Below, one piece after another: positions 25,201 to 32,674 of a stretch of DNA of 64,000 bases. Positions within the stretch are counted from its first letter, which is position 1, and every line of letters begins with the position of its first letter. The translations under genes were made by a program, and so were the position numbers. The notes beneath the pieces were generated by a model that saw nothing but the letters and a program-made list of their open reading frames with translations, had not been told where the DNA came from and did not search any database. The DNA is from Elgaria multicarinata webbii (lineage: Eukaryota; Chordata; Lepidosauria; Squamata; Anguidae): assembly GCF_023053635.1 (NCBI RefSeq), contig NC_086175.1, positions 121,966,740 to 122,030,739 of the forward strand, given 5' to 3'.

Positions 25201-25631
25201 TTAGAGCCAAAACAAGCATTTCTTTACATTTGTGTCCAGTAGCTACATATTTTTTAATTACTCTAGAGTAAATGCAGGGGGTCCAGTCTAGATCTTAAAA
25301 GCCTCCTGCCTGCCTCCCCTAGCTAGTGTCCTAATCTAAATTGTCCTCGTTGTGGCCACGCTAGAATAAAAATGAAAAAAGACATAGCCACAAGGCACTC
25401 AGGGGCTGCAGGAGAATGGGGAATTGGGAAATTCTTCTGTTAGTGGAGGCCATTACTAAATCAAAGATACTTCTGCGAATGGAAGGGCTTGCATGAGTGG
25501 ATCACTCAATACAACCCATCTTCTGTAAAAATATAAATTATGTGGTCATAATCTTGATTATCTTCTTACTCACCCTTCCTTTTTTCTTTTCTTTTTTTGC
25601 TTGTTTGCAGACTGATATTGCAGGAATGTGA
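12674..25631 (+). CDS. TM4SF (L6 family) four-pass membrane protein, complete, 5 coding exons
   Basis: Joined exons 12674-12847, 19583-19648, 20996-21141, 24661-24847 and 25611-25631 give 594 nt, 197 aa plus TGA. All introns are GT-AG and the phases fit. The protein starts [10 protein letters not shown] like TM4SF1/4/5 (start taken at the second of two adjacent ATGs because the family begins MC). Four hydrophobic segments lie near residues 12-32, 47-67, 84-106 and 150-172. The small loop has GCCANKCG (73-80); the large outer loop has GPLC (109-112) and glycosylation sequons N125-D-T and N135-Q-T. The tail is short and basic (RKRK at 188-191). Family members are plasma-membrane proteins that resemble tetraspanins and associate with integrins and other receptors. 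Length and short tail are closest to TM4SF5 (197 aa), while LLYFPNGE and GSAYCVIV resemble TM4SF1. The exact orthologue is undecided; it may be a member lost in mammals. Confidence 0.9.
13225..13806 (+). mobile_element. CR1 LINE 3' end in TM4SF-like intron 1
   Basis: Same arrangement as 2616-3216: [26 protein letters not shown] then the CR1 tail and ATTCTATGATTCTATGA. Confidence 0.85.
13818..13873. repeat. (AAGG)n microsatellite
   Basis: About 13 GGAA units directly after the CR1 tail. Confidence 0.95.
14008..14325. mobile_element. Long palindromic MITE in TM4SF-like intron 1
   Basis: GTTCCCACAACATGCTAACC at the left mirrors GGGTTAGCGTGGGAACGC at the right; inner blocks GGTGGCTTGTTAACCATGCA and TGCATGGTTAACAAGCCAC are also inverted. 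About 318 bp, no coding capacity. Confidence 0.75.
14330..14371. repeat. (ATC)n(ATT)n microsatellite
   Basis: Compound triplet repeat; D/N runs read from it are artefacts. Confidence 0.9.
14375..14960 (-). mobile_element. L2-type LINE 3' end
   Basis: Antisense blocks TTCTCCTCCGGCAGGCCATTCC, GCAGCAGAAGAAAAGG, ATGTAGGACTTTAAAGGTGATAACC and GGCAGCCAGTGAAGAG are typical of L2 copies. Confidence 0.75.
14965..16140. other. TM4SF-like intron 1, no recognised feature
   Basis: AT-rich unique-looking intron sequence. Confidence 0.45.
16147..16257. repeat. (GA)n followed by (GACAGA)n repeat
   Basis: Pure GA to about 16196, then hexamer GACAGA units and GAGACAGA units. The strand is almost wholly purine; RE/RD-rich open frames are artefacts. 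Confidence 0.97.
16290..16450 (+). mobile_element. CR1 LINE 3' tail
   Basis: Begins GTTACCTAGAGGTTGTGGGC immediately after the GA repeat and ends ATTCTATGATTCTAT. Confidence 0.85.
16483..17000. mobile_element. GC-rich inverted-repeat DNA element, about 515 bp
   Basis: Starts TAAGGCCATAGCTAGATGAGGC and ends AGGTAGGTCTAGCTAAGGC. Inner blocks GATCCCGGGATC and CCCATCAGGGGTAGGGTGTGGGGAG match the element at 23176-23624 in inverse. No transposase frame. Confidence 0.65.
17005..17112 (-). mobile_element. CR1 LINE fragment, second subfamily
   Basis: GGGAAGCCCACAAGCAGGACATG and CATGTTCCCCAGCAAGTGG are the antisense of the tail at 4030-4130. Confidence 0.65.
17480..17940. repeat. Unclassified interspersed sequence
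   Basis: CCCAATCTGATTCAAATTTGGTATG with a conserved-looking AATATCTATTACTGTGCCAA block resembles a widespread vertebrate repeat that I cannot name. No open frame. Confidence 0.3.
18160..18485. repeat. Interspersed repeat (GTGACCAGGTGAC family)
   Basis: Blocks GACAAAAGAGGGTGTC, ATCTTACCATAGTGGGG, GACTGTGACCAGGTGAC and a 3' end GACACCTGGCCACCCTAA recur at 11940-12075, 32085-32260, 33880-33975, 35735-35860, 57905-58035 and 59165-59345. Class unknown, probably a short DNA element. Confidence 0.5.
18490..19200. other. TM4SF-like intron 1, no recognised feature
   Basis: No repeat or coding signal recognised. Confidence 0.4.
19207..19455. mobile_element. hAT-like MITE (TGGCCCTACCATTAG...AGCCAGCCCTG)
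   Basis: Inverted ends CTGGCCCTACC / AGCCAGCCCTG and block TCCCTCAGGCGGCAGATGCTG shared with 30686-31118. Confidence 0.55.
19583..19648 (+). CDS. TM4SF-like exon 2 (residues 59-80)
   Basis: A 66-nt phase 0/0 exon between TTTTTTCAG and GTAAGC. It completes the second membrane segment and encodes the cysteine-rich inner loop GCCANKCG. Confidence 0.85.
19753..20072. mobile_element. 320 bp hAT-like MITE in TM4SF-like intron 2
   Basis: Ends TAGGGTGACCATATGG / CATATGGTCACCCTA, long inverted arms that include GAATTTCAGTAGGTGTCAT and its mirror. Flanks GAATAGGT and GGATAGGT match 7 of 8, as for an 8-bp hAT target duplication. Confidence 0.85.
20122..20304. mobile_element. 183 bp MITE (GGCCTAATCTACACCAA ends)
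   Basis: GGCCTAATCTACACCAA at the left mirrors TTGGTGTAGATTAGGCC at the right; centre ACTGTTGGGGCCCATTGAC. Related copies at 27706-27885 and 45233-45420. Confidence 0.75.
20409..20449. repeat. Terminal fragment of TAGGGTGACCATAT MITE
   Basis: TCCTCCTTTTCATATGGTCACCCTA only. Confidence 0.6.
20450..20990. other. TM4SF-like intron 2, no recognised feature
   Basis: A short TA run (20615-20628) and poly-C only. Confidence 0.4.
20996..21141 (+). CDS. TM4SF-like exon 3 (residues 81-128 plus two bases)
   Basis: Begins after TGTTCCAG. Encodes the third membrane segment with GSAYCVIV and the outer-loop GPLC. The donor is taken as GTGAGC at 21142, leaving GT that joins the A of exon 4 to make V129. 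Confidence 0.85.
21403..21700 (-). mobile_element. CR1 LINE 3' end in TM4SF-like intron 3
   Basis: Begins CATAGAATCATAGAATAGCAG (the tail reversed) and continues through the antisense of the C-terminal coding region to AGGATCAAGAAGAGATC. Confidence 0.88.
21705..23170. other. TM4SF-like intron 3, no recognised feature
   Basis: AT-rich; a block near 22125-22195 (TATGAAGAACTTTGCAAATT) recurs at 22480-22520, suggesting a small local duplication. Confidence 0.45.
23176..23624. mobile_element. Inverted-repeat DNA element, about 449 bp
   Basis: Starts TTAGGCCTTATCCCACG and ends AGCTATGGCCTTA; central CTGATGGGCGCAGAGCTCC is inverse to 16483-17000. No transposase frame. Confidence 0.65.
24250..24606 (+). 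mobile_element. L2-type LINE 3' end
   Basis: GTGGTGGCCCCC, TATGGAATTCCCTGCC, CAGAAAGCTTTTCTTGAATGA and tail CAGCACTCTGAAAT with (AATA)n, immediately before TM4SF-like exon 4. Confidence 0.75.
24661..24847 (+). CDS. TM4SF-like exon 4 (residues 129-191)
   Basis: Follows CCCTTTGTAG. Encodes the rest of the large outer loop (N-Q-T sequon, TTW, C142), the fourth membrane segment with the family WNI(V)LF and CLIQV motifs, and the basic tail. Donor GTGAGT at 24848. Confidence 0.9.
24907..24956. repeat. Perfect 22-bp inverted repeat with 6-nt loop
   Basis: 24907-24928 is the exact reverse complement of 24935-24956; loop GAGGCA. Lies in TM4SF-like intron 4, 60 bases after exon 4. Confidence 0.9.
24960..25600. 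other. TM4SF-like intron 4 remainder, no recognised feature
   Basis: Ends in the strong pyrimidine tract of the exon 5 acceptor. Confidence 0.5.
25611..25631 (+). CDS. TM4SF-like exon 5, terminal coding (TDIAGM stop)
   Basis: A strong pyrimidine tract and TTTGCAG precede ACT GAT ATT GCA GGA ATG TGA, in phase with exon 4. Short last coding exons are usual for this family. No AATAAA is visible in the next 300 bases, so the 3' end of the transcript is not fixed. Confidence 0.75.
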   Translation, partial: TDIAGM

Positions 25632-25924
25632 CCAGACTAGGAAGAAGGCAGATTCAACAACCGACCAATACGTGTACAGTCAAGATAGTGTGTATTGCTA
25701 TATATTTCTAGGAAGAAGAATCACAAAGGATACTCATACAGGAATCATCAAAAATGTATATGAGAATTTCTATATAGTTAGAAGGAAAGGGTGATGTAAT
25801 TTTATTTAAGATTTTCTGAGATTATACTTTACTTTTATTTCTCTCCCCTTTGAAATCAAGCAAAGGGTCGGAAGAAATCAACCAGGAACCATGTAGAAAA
25901 GGTTTAAAATTCAGGTCACCCTGG

Positions 25925-26300
25925 GCTTGTCTAGAAGCCCTATTTATCCCACGGTGACTGTACGCTGGCGCTGTATCAGTTATATGACGCAGCTGCCAAC
26001 TTGCAGGTATCAGAGGGCATTTCCCAAAAGCTGCGCATTAAAAAAAAGTCATGGACTTACTGAGACTTTTCCATTTGTTACGAGGTCACCACTGCCCTTC
26101 CATGTGACAATAAGGACCTTGCTTTGGGTTCACGCTGGGGGTGGGGATGGATCGCCACCACTGTTTGGTTGCCAGAAGCGCGGGGAGGCCGGGCAAAGGG
26201 CAGCCTTGATGAGCCAGATGGCTGCTGGAAAGCCCACGCTCCCTCTGGCCATGGGGTTTTCCCACCCCCACCCCACAGCGGTGATATCATGGGGTTTTAT
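25925..26300. repeat. MITE-like element (family of 1120-1460 and 37948-38310)
   Basis: GTACGCTGGCGCTGTATCAGTTATATGACGC, GACTTTTCC and CAGATGGCTGCTGGAAAGCCC match blocks of the other two copies. A 208-codon frame over it is incidental. Confidence 0.5.
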
Positions 26301-26304
26301 CAGG

Positions 26305-26740
26305 AAGCAGCAGCAAAGTGGAACTGTGAAGAAAATCACTACCACCACCCCGATAAAATTGGCTTCGATTACGTTCAGGATAGACACATGGAGTACTTCT
26401 TCATCCAATACAGGGTTCCCTCAGTTGACTGCCGCAAGATATAATGGTGAGGGCCAGTCTCTTAAACAGATTTTTAAAAAGAAAGAGACATATTTATGGA
26501 AGATAGGTCTATCATTGGATGTCAGGTCTGACAACTACATGGAACATTTATAGGCAGTATCATCACACTTTCTAATAGCAAACTCAGCTGATGAGCGCCA
26601 ATATAACTGCAGCAAAAATGGGACCTATGGGAAACAAGACGGGGCCTCAGCAGGCTTGGGGGGGTCATAAGGTTTGCAGAAGTACCAAAAAAACTTTAGC
26701 AGGGGGAATCACAAAGCAGTCAACCCTCCTTGGTAGATCA
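26305..26740. other. Intergenic, no recognised feature
   Basis: Frames run out of the neighbouring MITE; no family match. Confidence 0.35.
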
Positions 26741-26744
26741 GAAC

Positions 26745-26900
26745 ACAGATGGGGAACCTGTGGCCACCCAGGTGTTGATGGACAACAACTCCCATCACCC
26801 GTGACCACTGGCCCTGCTGGCTGGGGCTGATGGAAGTTGGAATCCAACAACATCTGGACTAGATGGAACTTTGATCTGATCCCGCAGGGCTCTTCTGATA
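26745..26900. repeat. hAT-like MITE half plus CR1 tail fragment
   Basis: GATGGGGAACCTGTGGCC and GTTGGAATCCAACAACATCTGG, followed by CTAGATGGAACTTTGATCTGATCC from the CR1 second subfamily. Confidence 0.5.
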
Positions 26901-27229
26901 AAAGGCAGACCATTTATCATCTGTAACCATCCCATCACTTCCACTCTGGTTTTTGTCACACACCTTCACTTAGAAATCTGGGGAAGTGGTGGCCTTACCA
27001 AGTAGCTGGCATTTACCTACCACCAACTCCACCAGCACCATCAAAGCCATCACATTACAAATGTTCCCATAGCAATGGCTGCGTGTTTCCTGGTTGCCTA
27101 TTTCCATCCAGAGCTTCTTAAGAACAACACGACACTCTTTCTGCTGGTTGACCGATGCTGTTATATTATTTACCAGGGCTGGTCTTAGATCATTTGGGAT
27201 TCTGAGCTTAATGCAGACCTGTAGTACAG

Positions 27230-27715
27230 GATACAATTACAGCATCTCGCACAGATCCAGCCTCTGCTTAAATACCTCCAGCAAGAAGAGAAAGAAGAGA
27301 AAGAAAGAGCCTACTACCTCCTGAGAAAGTCTGTTCCACTGTTGAACAGTTCTCACTTTTAGGATGCTTCTCATCTTAAACTAAATCTGTTTCCTTGCAG
27401 TGTCTTAGTACTTCTAAGTATAAGCACTAAGTATTAGCATTTCTAAGTATTAGTACTAAGTATCCTGTCCTCTGGAGCCACAGAGAACAATTTTGCTCTA
27501 TGATCTCTGGGGTGATATCCCTTCAGAAATTGGGTTGTATCCAATGTTTGTCCTACTTAGAATAGACCCACTGAAATCAATAGGACTAGGGCTAGAATTA
27601 CACTGCATACAGCCTATTTGGACACTGGTATCACATTTCCCTTTAATTTTTCTCTTCTCCAAGCTAAACGTACCCTGCTCTTTCAGCCATTCCTCACAAG
27701 ACTTGGGCCTAATCT
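27230..27715 (-). mobile_element. Old CR1-like LINE fragment
   Basis: Antisense blocks CCAGCAAGAAG, CTGAGAAAGTCTGTTCCACTG and CTTTCAGCCATTCCTCACAAG are CR1-like. A sequence near 27520-27600 belongs to a separate small MITE. Confidence 0.45.
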
Positions 27716-27885
27716 ATACCAAGCAGGATATTGCACTATGAAAGCGGTATATGATATAGTATGTGTCAATGGGCCCCAACAGTTGTCAGTGCACTTCAAT
27801 ACCGCTATAAAGCAGTAGTATGGCTCCTGCCTCTTATATACTGCTTTCAGTATAGTGCGATATCCTGCTTGGTGAAGATCAGGCC
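27706..27885. mobile_element. 180 bp MITE (GGCCTAATCTATACCAAG ends)
   Basis: Inverted ends, centre GGGCCCCAACAGTTGTCAGTG; same family as 20122-20304 and 45233-45420. Confidence 0.75.
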
Positions 27886-28003
27886 TTGGTTTCCAGATCC
27901 CTCAACCTCCTGTTCACCCTCTCCTGAACACAGTGCAGAGTCCAGTTCTGATCCCCTCTCTATCAGGCTTGCACATGTCTACCACACTACTCTTTTTTGT
28001 GAA

Positions 28004-28055
28004 CTGCCCAGAGAGCTTCGGCTATTAGGCGGTATAAAAATGTAATAAATAAATA
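28004..28055 (+). repeat. L2-type LINE tail
   Basis: AACTGCCCAGAGAGCTTCGG, GGCGGTATAAAAATG and AATAAATAAA, abutting the BovB 3' end. Confidence 0.6.
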
Positions 28056-28580
28056 TTGTTGTTTATTCGTTCAGTCGCTTCCGACTCTTTGTGACTTCAT
28101 GGACCAGCCCACGCCAGAGCTTTCTGTTGGCCGTCGCCACCCCTAGCTCCCTCAAGGTCAAGTCTGTCACCTCCAGAATATCATCCATCCATCTTGCCCT
28201 TGGTCGGCCCCTCTTCCTTTTGCCTTCCACTTTCCCTAGCATCAGCCTCTTCTCCAGGGTGTCCTGTCTTCTCATTATGTGTCCAAAGTACTTCAGTTTT
28301 GCCTTTAATACCATTCCCTCAAATGAGCAGTCTGGCTTTATTTCCTGGAGTATGGACTGGTTTGATCTTCTTGCAGTCCAAGGCACTCTCAGAATTTTCC
28401 TCCAACACCCCAGTTCAAAAGCATCTATCTTCCTTCGCTCAGCTTTCCTTATGGTCCAGCTCTCGCAGCCATAGGTTACTACGGGGAACACCATTGCTTT
28501 AACTATGCGGACCTTTGTTATCAGTGTGGTGTCTCTGCTCTTAACTATTTTATCAAGATTTGTCATTGCTCTCCTCCCAA
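28056..28580 (-). mobile_element. BovB (RTE clade) LINE 3' end, 5'-truncated
   Basis: Reverse complement encodes the BovB C-terminal region: MTNLDKIVKSRDTTL, VVTYGCESWTIRKAERRKIDAFEL, LRVPWTARRSNQSILQEI, KYFGHIMRRQDTLEKRLMLGK and RGRPRARWMDDI. The frame stays open for the whole BovB part. The 3' end TTGTTGTTTATTCGTTCAG (as read on +) is the element tail. An uninterrupted frame runs on into an unrelated AT repeat and is not a host gene. Confidence 0.92.
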
Positions 28581-28702
28581 GAAATAAATAAATAAAATTA
28601 AAAATAATAAATAAATAAATAAATTCGTAATGGTTAAATAAATAAATAATAAATAAATAAAAATAAAAGTAAATAAATAAATATAAAATGTAATAAATAA
28701 AT
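28581..28702. repeat. (AAAT)n-type simple repeat
   Basis: Irregular AAATAAAT units next to the BovB copy. Confidence 0.85.
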
Positions 28703-28799
28703 TTACGTTTCCCAGAACTATGGAATCGTGGCACTGCAAGCACCACAATGGGGTTATTTAAAAGAAAAAAAAGAACAATTGGGCAAACATACAGAGGAA

Positions 28800-28960
28800 G
28801 GGTGGATCTATTTATTATTACACTTCTATCCCAACTTTTTCTGTCTTGCAAGTAACCCAGGGCATCTAACATGCTGCTCTTCCTTTGTGTTTTAACCTCA
28901 CAACTACCCTGTGAGGTAGATTGGGCTGAGAGTCAGTGACTGGTCCGTTGTCACTCAGTG
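28800..28960 (-). repeat. Probable old Sauria-type SINE or related tail, reversed
   Basis: CCTCACAACTACCCTGTGAGGTAGATTGGGCTGAGAGTCAGTGACTGG is close to the antisense of the SINE middle at 29980-30030. Confidence 0.45.
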
Positions 28961-29044
28961 TACAGTATACAGGAATAGTGTAAATACACAAGTGAAAAAA
29001 GTGGTTGCTCTAAAAAAAAAAAAAAAAAAAACTCGCCCAAAGTG

Positions 29045-29160
29045 CTCTTTAGACACAGAAGCGAAACTGGGGGTTCATGTCATCTTCTAAAGAACCTGTA
29101 AACAACCATGAGTAGGGAATGATGAGTGCATGATAAATGCCTTGTGTAGAAAAGCCAAGT
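29045..29160. repeat. MITE end (family of 51626-51993)
   Basis: ACCATGAGTAGGGAATGATGAGTGC and ATAAATGCCTTGTGTAGAAAAGCC match the right end of the element at 51940-51993. Confidence 0.5.
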
Positions 29161-29319
29161 GAAAAAGCATGATTACCTCTTGTCTTTTTTTCTGTAGATG
29201 ACGCGTCCTCTCATTTCCACTGTTGCATTATTCACTATCGTTTGTTGTTTGGTTTGTGTAAGAATTCAACATCTGTGTGAATTGCAACTCTAAATGGCCA
29301 GCTGAAAGATCTGATACAG

Positions 29320-29425
29320 CCTTCTCCAGCCTAATGCTCTCCAGGTGTGTTGGACTACAACACCCATAATCCCTGGCCGGTATAGGGACAGGCACATCTG
29401 AAGTGTGCCAGGTTGGGAATGGTGG
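29320..29425. repeat. hAT-like MITE (CTCCAGGTGTGTTGGACTAC type)
   Basis: CAGCCTTCTCCAGCC start-like and GTTGGACTACAACACCC; mirror half is decayed. Confidence 0.55.
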
Positions 29426-29436
29426 ATACATTAAAG

Positions 29437-29571
29437 GTGCAATCCTATGCATGTTTAGATAGAAAAAGAAATTCCTACAACTCCCAGCATTCCCCAACCA
29501 TCCATGCTGGCTGGGCAATGCTGGGAATTGTAGGACTTTTTTCGATCTAAACCTGCATAGGATTGTGCCTT
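29437..29571. mobile_element. Palindromic MITE flanked by TTAA, possibly piggyBac-like
   Basis: GGTGCAATCCTATGCATG mirrors TGCATAGGATTGTGCC; inner CTACAACTCCCAGCATT mirrors AATGCTGGGAATTGTAG. TTAA lies at both ends, as for piggyBac insertions. Confidence 0.55.
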
Positions 29572-29876
29572 AAATCAGAGGTGCAGAACCTCTTTCAGCC
29601 CAAGGGCCACATCTCATTTCAGAAAAGCTCTTGGAGGACCACATTGCGGAAATGAAGGAAAAGGGGGGTGGGTCACAATATCAAAAAATACCAGTAACGA
29701 AGCTGTGCAAGAGGCATTTCAACCATTTAGAGGGCGGGGGGATCTATGCAAAAGTTGGGAAAATCCCAAATGATCAATGCTTGGGGAAGTGGGCGGGGCT
29801 AAGGGAAGGGGTGGGGCCAGCTGGGGACCCCTGGAGAGCTAGATTTGAGCGTTCTGCATGTCTGCATTAAATAAGA

Positions 29877-30122
29877 GCCAGTGTGGTGTAGTGGCTAGAG
29901 TGTCAGACTGGGAGTTGGGAGATCCGGGTTCTAGTCCCCACTCGGCCATGGAAACGCACTGGGTGACTTTGGGCCAGTCACAGACTCTCAGCCCAACCTA
30001 CCTCACAGGGTTGTTGTTGTGAGGAAAAAATGGAAAGGAGGAGAATTATGTACGCCGCCTTGGGTTCCTTGAAGGAAAAAAGGAGGGATATAAATGCAAC
30101 AATAAATAAATAAATAAATATG
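29877..30122 (+). mobile_element. Sauria-type tRNA-derived SINE, full length
   Basis: Promoter box region AGTGTGGTGTAGTGGCTAGAG, box B GGGTTCTAGTCCCC, middle GGGCCAGTCACAGACTCTCAGC and CCTCACAGGGTTGTTGTTGTG, BovB-like tail GTACGCCGCCTTGGG and (AATA)n. Sauria SINEs are specific to squamates and are thought to use BovB reverse transcriptase. Confidence 0.9.
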
Positions 30123-30685
30123 AATGACATGTTGCTGCAACAGTCTGAGCTGGCCAGGGGATGTTGCCGTTTAGGGAGGGAGGGGGAACGCCCATCCTGT
30201 CTTTCAGTATTTACTATGTATGACAGCTTTTATTTTTGTTAAAATTGACCTAGATAATTTGGGTTGGAACATCAACTGTATTAACTTACTTCACTGTATA
30301 TGACCGCATTTATCCTTGTTAAATCTCAGACAGCGTGGTGTACCTGTATACTCTAGAATAATTCTTGTAAACTTTGCAATTACATTTTGATTTACACTAG
30401 CACTAGCCTTGTGATTGACTACATTAGTTTTGTAATTGAGTATATTATAATTTTTGTGGTCCTTTTGTTCTGTTTTGAGACCTCTTTACACACACACACA
30501 AACGAGCCTCTTTCTTGTGGTACTCTCCCTCACTTCACGGGGAGCACATATGAATAACACAACGATGTATACAGGAACAATTGCTTATATCTTTACCCTT
30601 CAGTCAGCAAGCCTCCTCTTTGAAGGGTGCCAATTTGCTTGGGAGAGACACACACCCCTCGGTAACCCTTGAACTGTTCTGGCTA

Positions 30686-31118
30686 TCAGGGCTGGGCCCT
30701 ATCATTAGGCAGAGTGAGGGGACTGCCTCAGGCAGCAGATGCTGGGAGACAGCAGCAGGATGTTGAAGGAGAGAGTATGCATGCTGCACCACCAAGCCTG
30801 TACTCCCTAAGATAGCCTGGGGGGGGGGGGATCTACACAACTGGTTTTAAAGCGCTTTAAAGCACTTTGAAAATGTTTTGAAAACTGCATATGCAGTGTG
30901 TCCTGGGCCCCAACAGTTGTCAAAACTGTTATAAAGCGCTTTAAAGCAGTAGTGTAGATCCCCCCTGATGTCCTCAGGTGCAAGGGAGGATGCTGTTCCA
31001 TCACCAGTGTGGAAGAAAGATTCAACTACCAGTGCAGATGGCTTTTGTACATGGAATGGGAGGGGGCACCATCTTGTTGTTTGCCTCAGGCTGCACATTA
31101 TCTTGGGCCTGCCCTGGT
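30686..31118. mobile_element. hAT-like MITE with nested MITE
   Basis: Ends CAGGGCTGGGCC / GGGCCTGCCCTG, body shared with 19207-19455; flanks CTGGCTAT / GTGGCTAC match at six of eight positions. A second palindrome is inserted at about 30824-30967. Confidence 0.65.
30824..30967. mobile_element. Nested palindromic MITE (AAAGCGCTTTAAAGC type)
   Basis: GGATCTACACAACTGG and AGTAGTGTAGATCC ends with AAAGCGCTTTAAAGCA blocks; splits the surrounding hAT-like element. Confidence 0.65.
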
Positions 31119-31172
31119 GGCTACACTATTCACGCATAACTATACTGCTGTCCAACTTGTGGCGTCTGCATC

Positions 31173-31310
31173 AGAGGTGGGCAATTTGTGGCCCTCCAGC
31201 TGTTTTGGTCTACAACTTCCATCAGCCCTAACTAGCATATTCAATGGTGAGGGACGATTGGTGTTCTGAGCCAAAACACCTGGAGAACCAAAAGTTGCCC
31301 ACCTCTATTC
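31173..31310. mobile_element. hAT-like MITE (AGAGGTGGGCAA ends)
   Basis: AGAGGTGGGCAATTTG at the left mirrors AAAGTTGCCCACCTCT at the right; GGCCCTCCAGCTGTTTTGG inner arm. Confidence 0.7.
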
Positions 31311-31327
31311 TTCCAAAAAGTTGCCCA

Positions 31328-31452
31328 GGGCCGGATCTGCACTACTGCTTTAAACTAAAGCACTTTATAACCGTTATAAAGCGCTTTAACTGCTTTAAAG
31401 CGCTATAAAACTGTTATAAAGCGCTTTAAAGCAATAGTGTAGATCCGGCCCA
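31328..31452. mobile_element. Palindromic MITE built of AAAGCGCTTTAA units
   Basis: GGGCCGGATCTGCACTACTGC mirrors AATAGTGTAGATCCGGCCC; the middle has three TTATAAAGCGCTTTAA-like palindromes. Confidence 0.75.
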
Positions 31453-31477
31453 GGAGTCTCCCAAAGAAGCTGTGCCA

Positions 31478-31645
31478 GGCAGTGGAGGCCGGTGGTTCCG
31501 ATTTCAGTGGGGCTGTGAATCTATTCTGGGTTTCAGTCAGAACCAGTCAGAACTCTAAAAGAGCTATCCAAAATGCTGAATCCTAACCCCAAAGCACCCA
31601 CCCACCCCAAATCGAAGCCACTGGCCTCCAGTGTGAACAGGTCAC
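31478..31645. repeat. MITE (GGTTTCAGTCAGAACC family)
   Basis: CAGTGGAGGCCGGTGGTTCC, TTCTGGGTTTCAGTCAGAACC and GCCACTGGCCTCCAGTG. Confidence 0.6.
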
Positions 31646-31844
31646 ACTTTTTGCCCCTCTAGCCCAGTATTCTCAACCCCAAGTAGCAGCAGCTTTCTTG
31701 GGCCTCAGTCAAAGTTCTAGTCCATCACTTGCTACCTTCACTGGAGCAGCCAGGGTTCAATTCAGGGTCCACGTTCCAGCCGTGGGTATGAACCCAAAGC
31801 CGTACACCCACATTAGAGTGGCCACTTGTGAATCCTCAAAAAAG

Positions 31845-32045
31845 AATCATAGAATCATAGAATAACAGAGTTGGAAGGGGCCTACGAGGCCATCGAGTCC
31901 AACCCCCTGCTCAATGCAGGAATCCACCCTAAAGCATCCCTGACAGATGGTTGTCCAGCTGCCTCTTGAAGGCCTCTAGTGTGGGAGAGCCCACAACCTC
32001 ACTAGGCAACTGATTCCATTGTCGTACTGCTCTAACAGTCAGGGA
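31845..32045 (-). mobile_element. CR1 LINE 3' end
   Basis: AATCATAGAATCATAGAATAACAG, then antisense CR1 tail and C-terminal region, cut at GCTCTAACAGTCAGGGAG. Confidence 0.87.
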
Positions 32046-32084
32046 GAAGGCATGCTTCACACAAAAGAGGGAGCAATATGTATA

Positions 32085-32260
32085 AAATTTGCTTATGCTA
32101 ATTAATATATATAAATGCTAATTTAGAAATAATTGTTATAATTTAAAGCGGAATACAGCACATCTCACCATAATGTGGAAAACTGTGACCAGGTGACCTT
32201 TGCCCCTTGCTCACTTTGCTGTCCAGGTGCTTTTGATGGGGAACCAGCAAGGACCAGCAA
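32085..32260. repeat. Interspersed repeat (GTGACCAGGTGAC family)
   Basis: ACATCTCACCATAATGTGG and ACTGTGACCAGGTGACC, as in 18160-18485. Confidence 0.5.
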
Positions 32261-32264
32261 TGCC

Positions 32265-32672
32265 TCCTGATGTTACAGAAAACGGCAACTAAAATGATTA
32301 AAGGGCTGGAGCATCTCCCCTATGAAGGAAGGCAACAACAGCTGGGGCTGTTTAGCTTGGAAAAAAGGAGGCTAAGGGGAGACATGAAATGATGCATGGT
32401 GTGGAGAATGTGGATAGGGAGACATTTCCCCCCCTCTCTCAAAATACTAGAACCCAAAAGGGTCATCCCATGAAGCTGATTGGTGGGAGATTCAGGACAG
32501 ATCAAAGGAAGGACTTCTTCACTCACTACAGAGTCAAACCATGGAATTCGCTATCACAAGTTGTAGTGATGGCCACCAACTGGAATAACTTTAAAAGGGG
32601 GTTGGATAACTTTTGTAAACCGCCCAGAGAGCTTCGGCTATGGGGCAGTATATAAATGCAATAAATAAATAA
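32265..32672 (+). mobile_element. CR1 LINE body joined to an L2-type tail
   Basis: GATTAAAGGGCTGGAGCATCTCC, ATGAAGCTGATTGGTGGGAG and GGTTGGATAACTT are CR1. Then AAACCGCCCAGAGAGCTTCGG, AGTATATAAATGC and (AATA)n follow directly, a tail used by the L2-type copies. Confidence 0.75.
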
Positions 32673-32674
32673 AT

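Noticed and set aside
25927-26553. 208-codon frame as a gene after TM4SF
   Set aside because: Lies over a MITE-like element with copies elsewhere, with no domain or splice support.
28063-28872. 269-codon frame on the minus strand as a host gene
   Set aside because: Its conserved part is the BovB C-terminus; the remainder reads through an AT simple repeat.
29877-29950. A tRNA gene at the Sauria SINE head
   Set aside because: Box A and B belong to the SINE promoter; the same unit recurs at 49452 and 63225 with body and tail.
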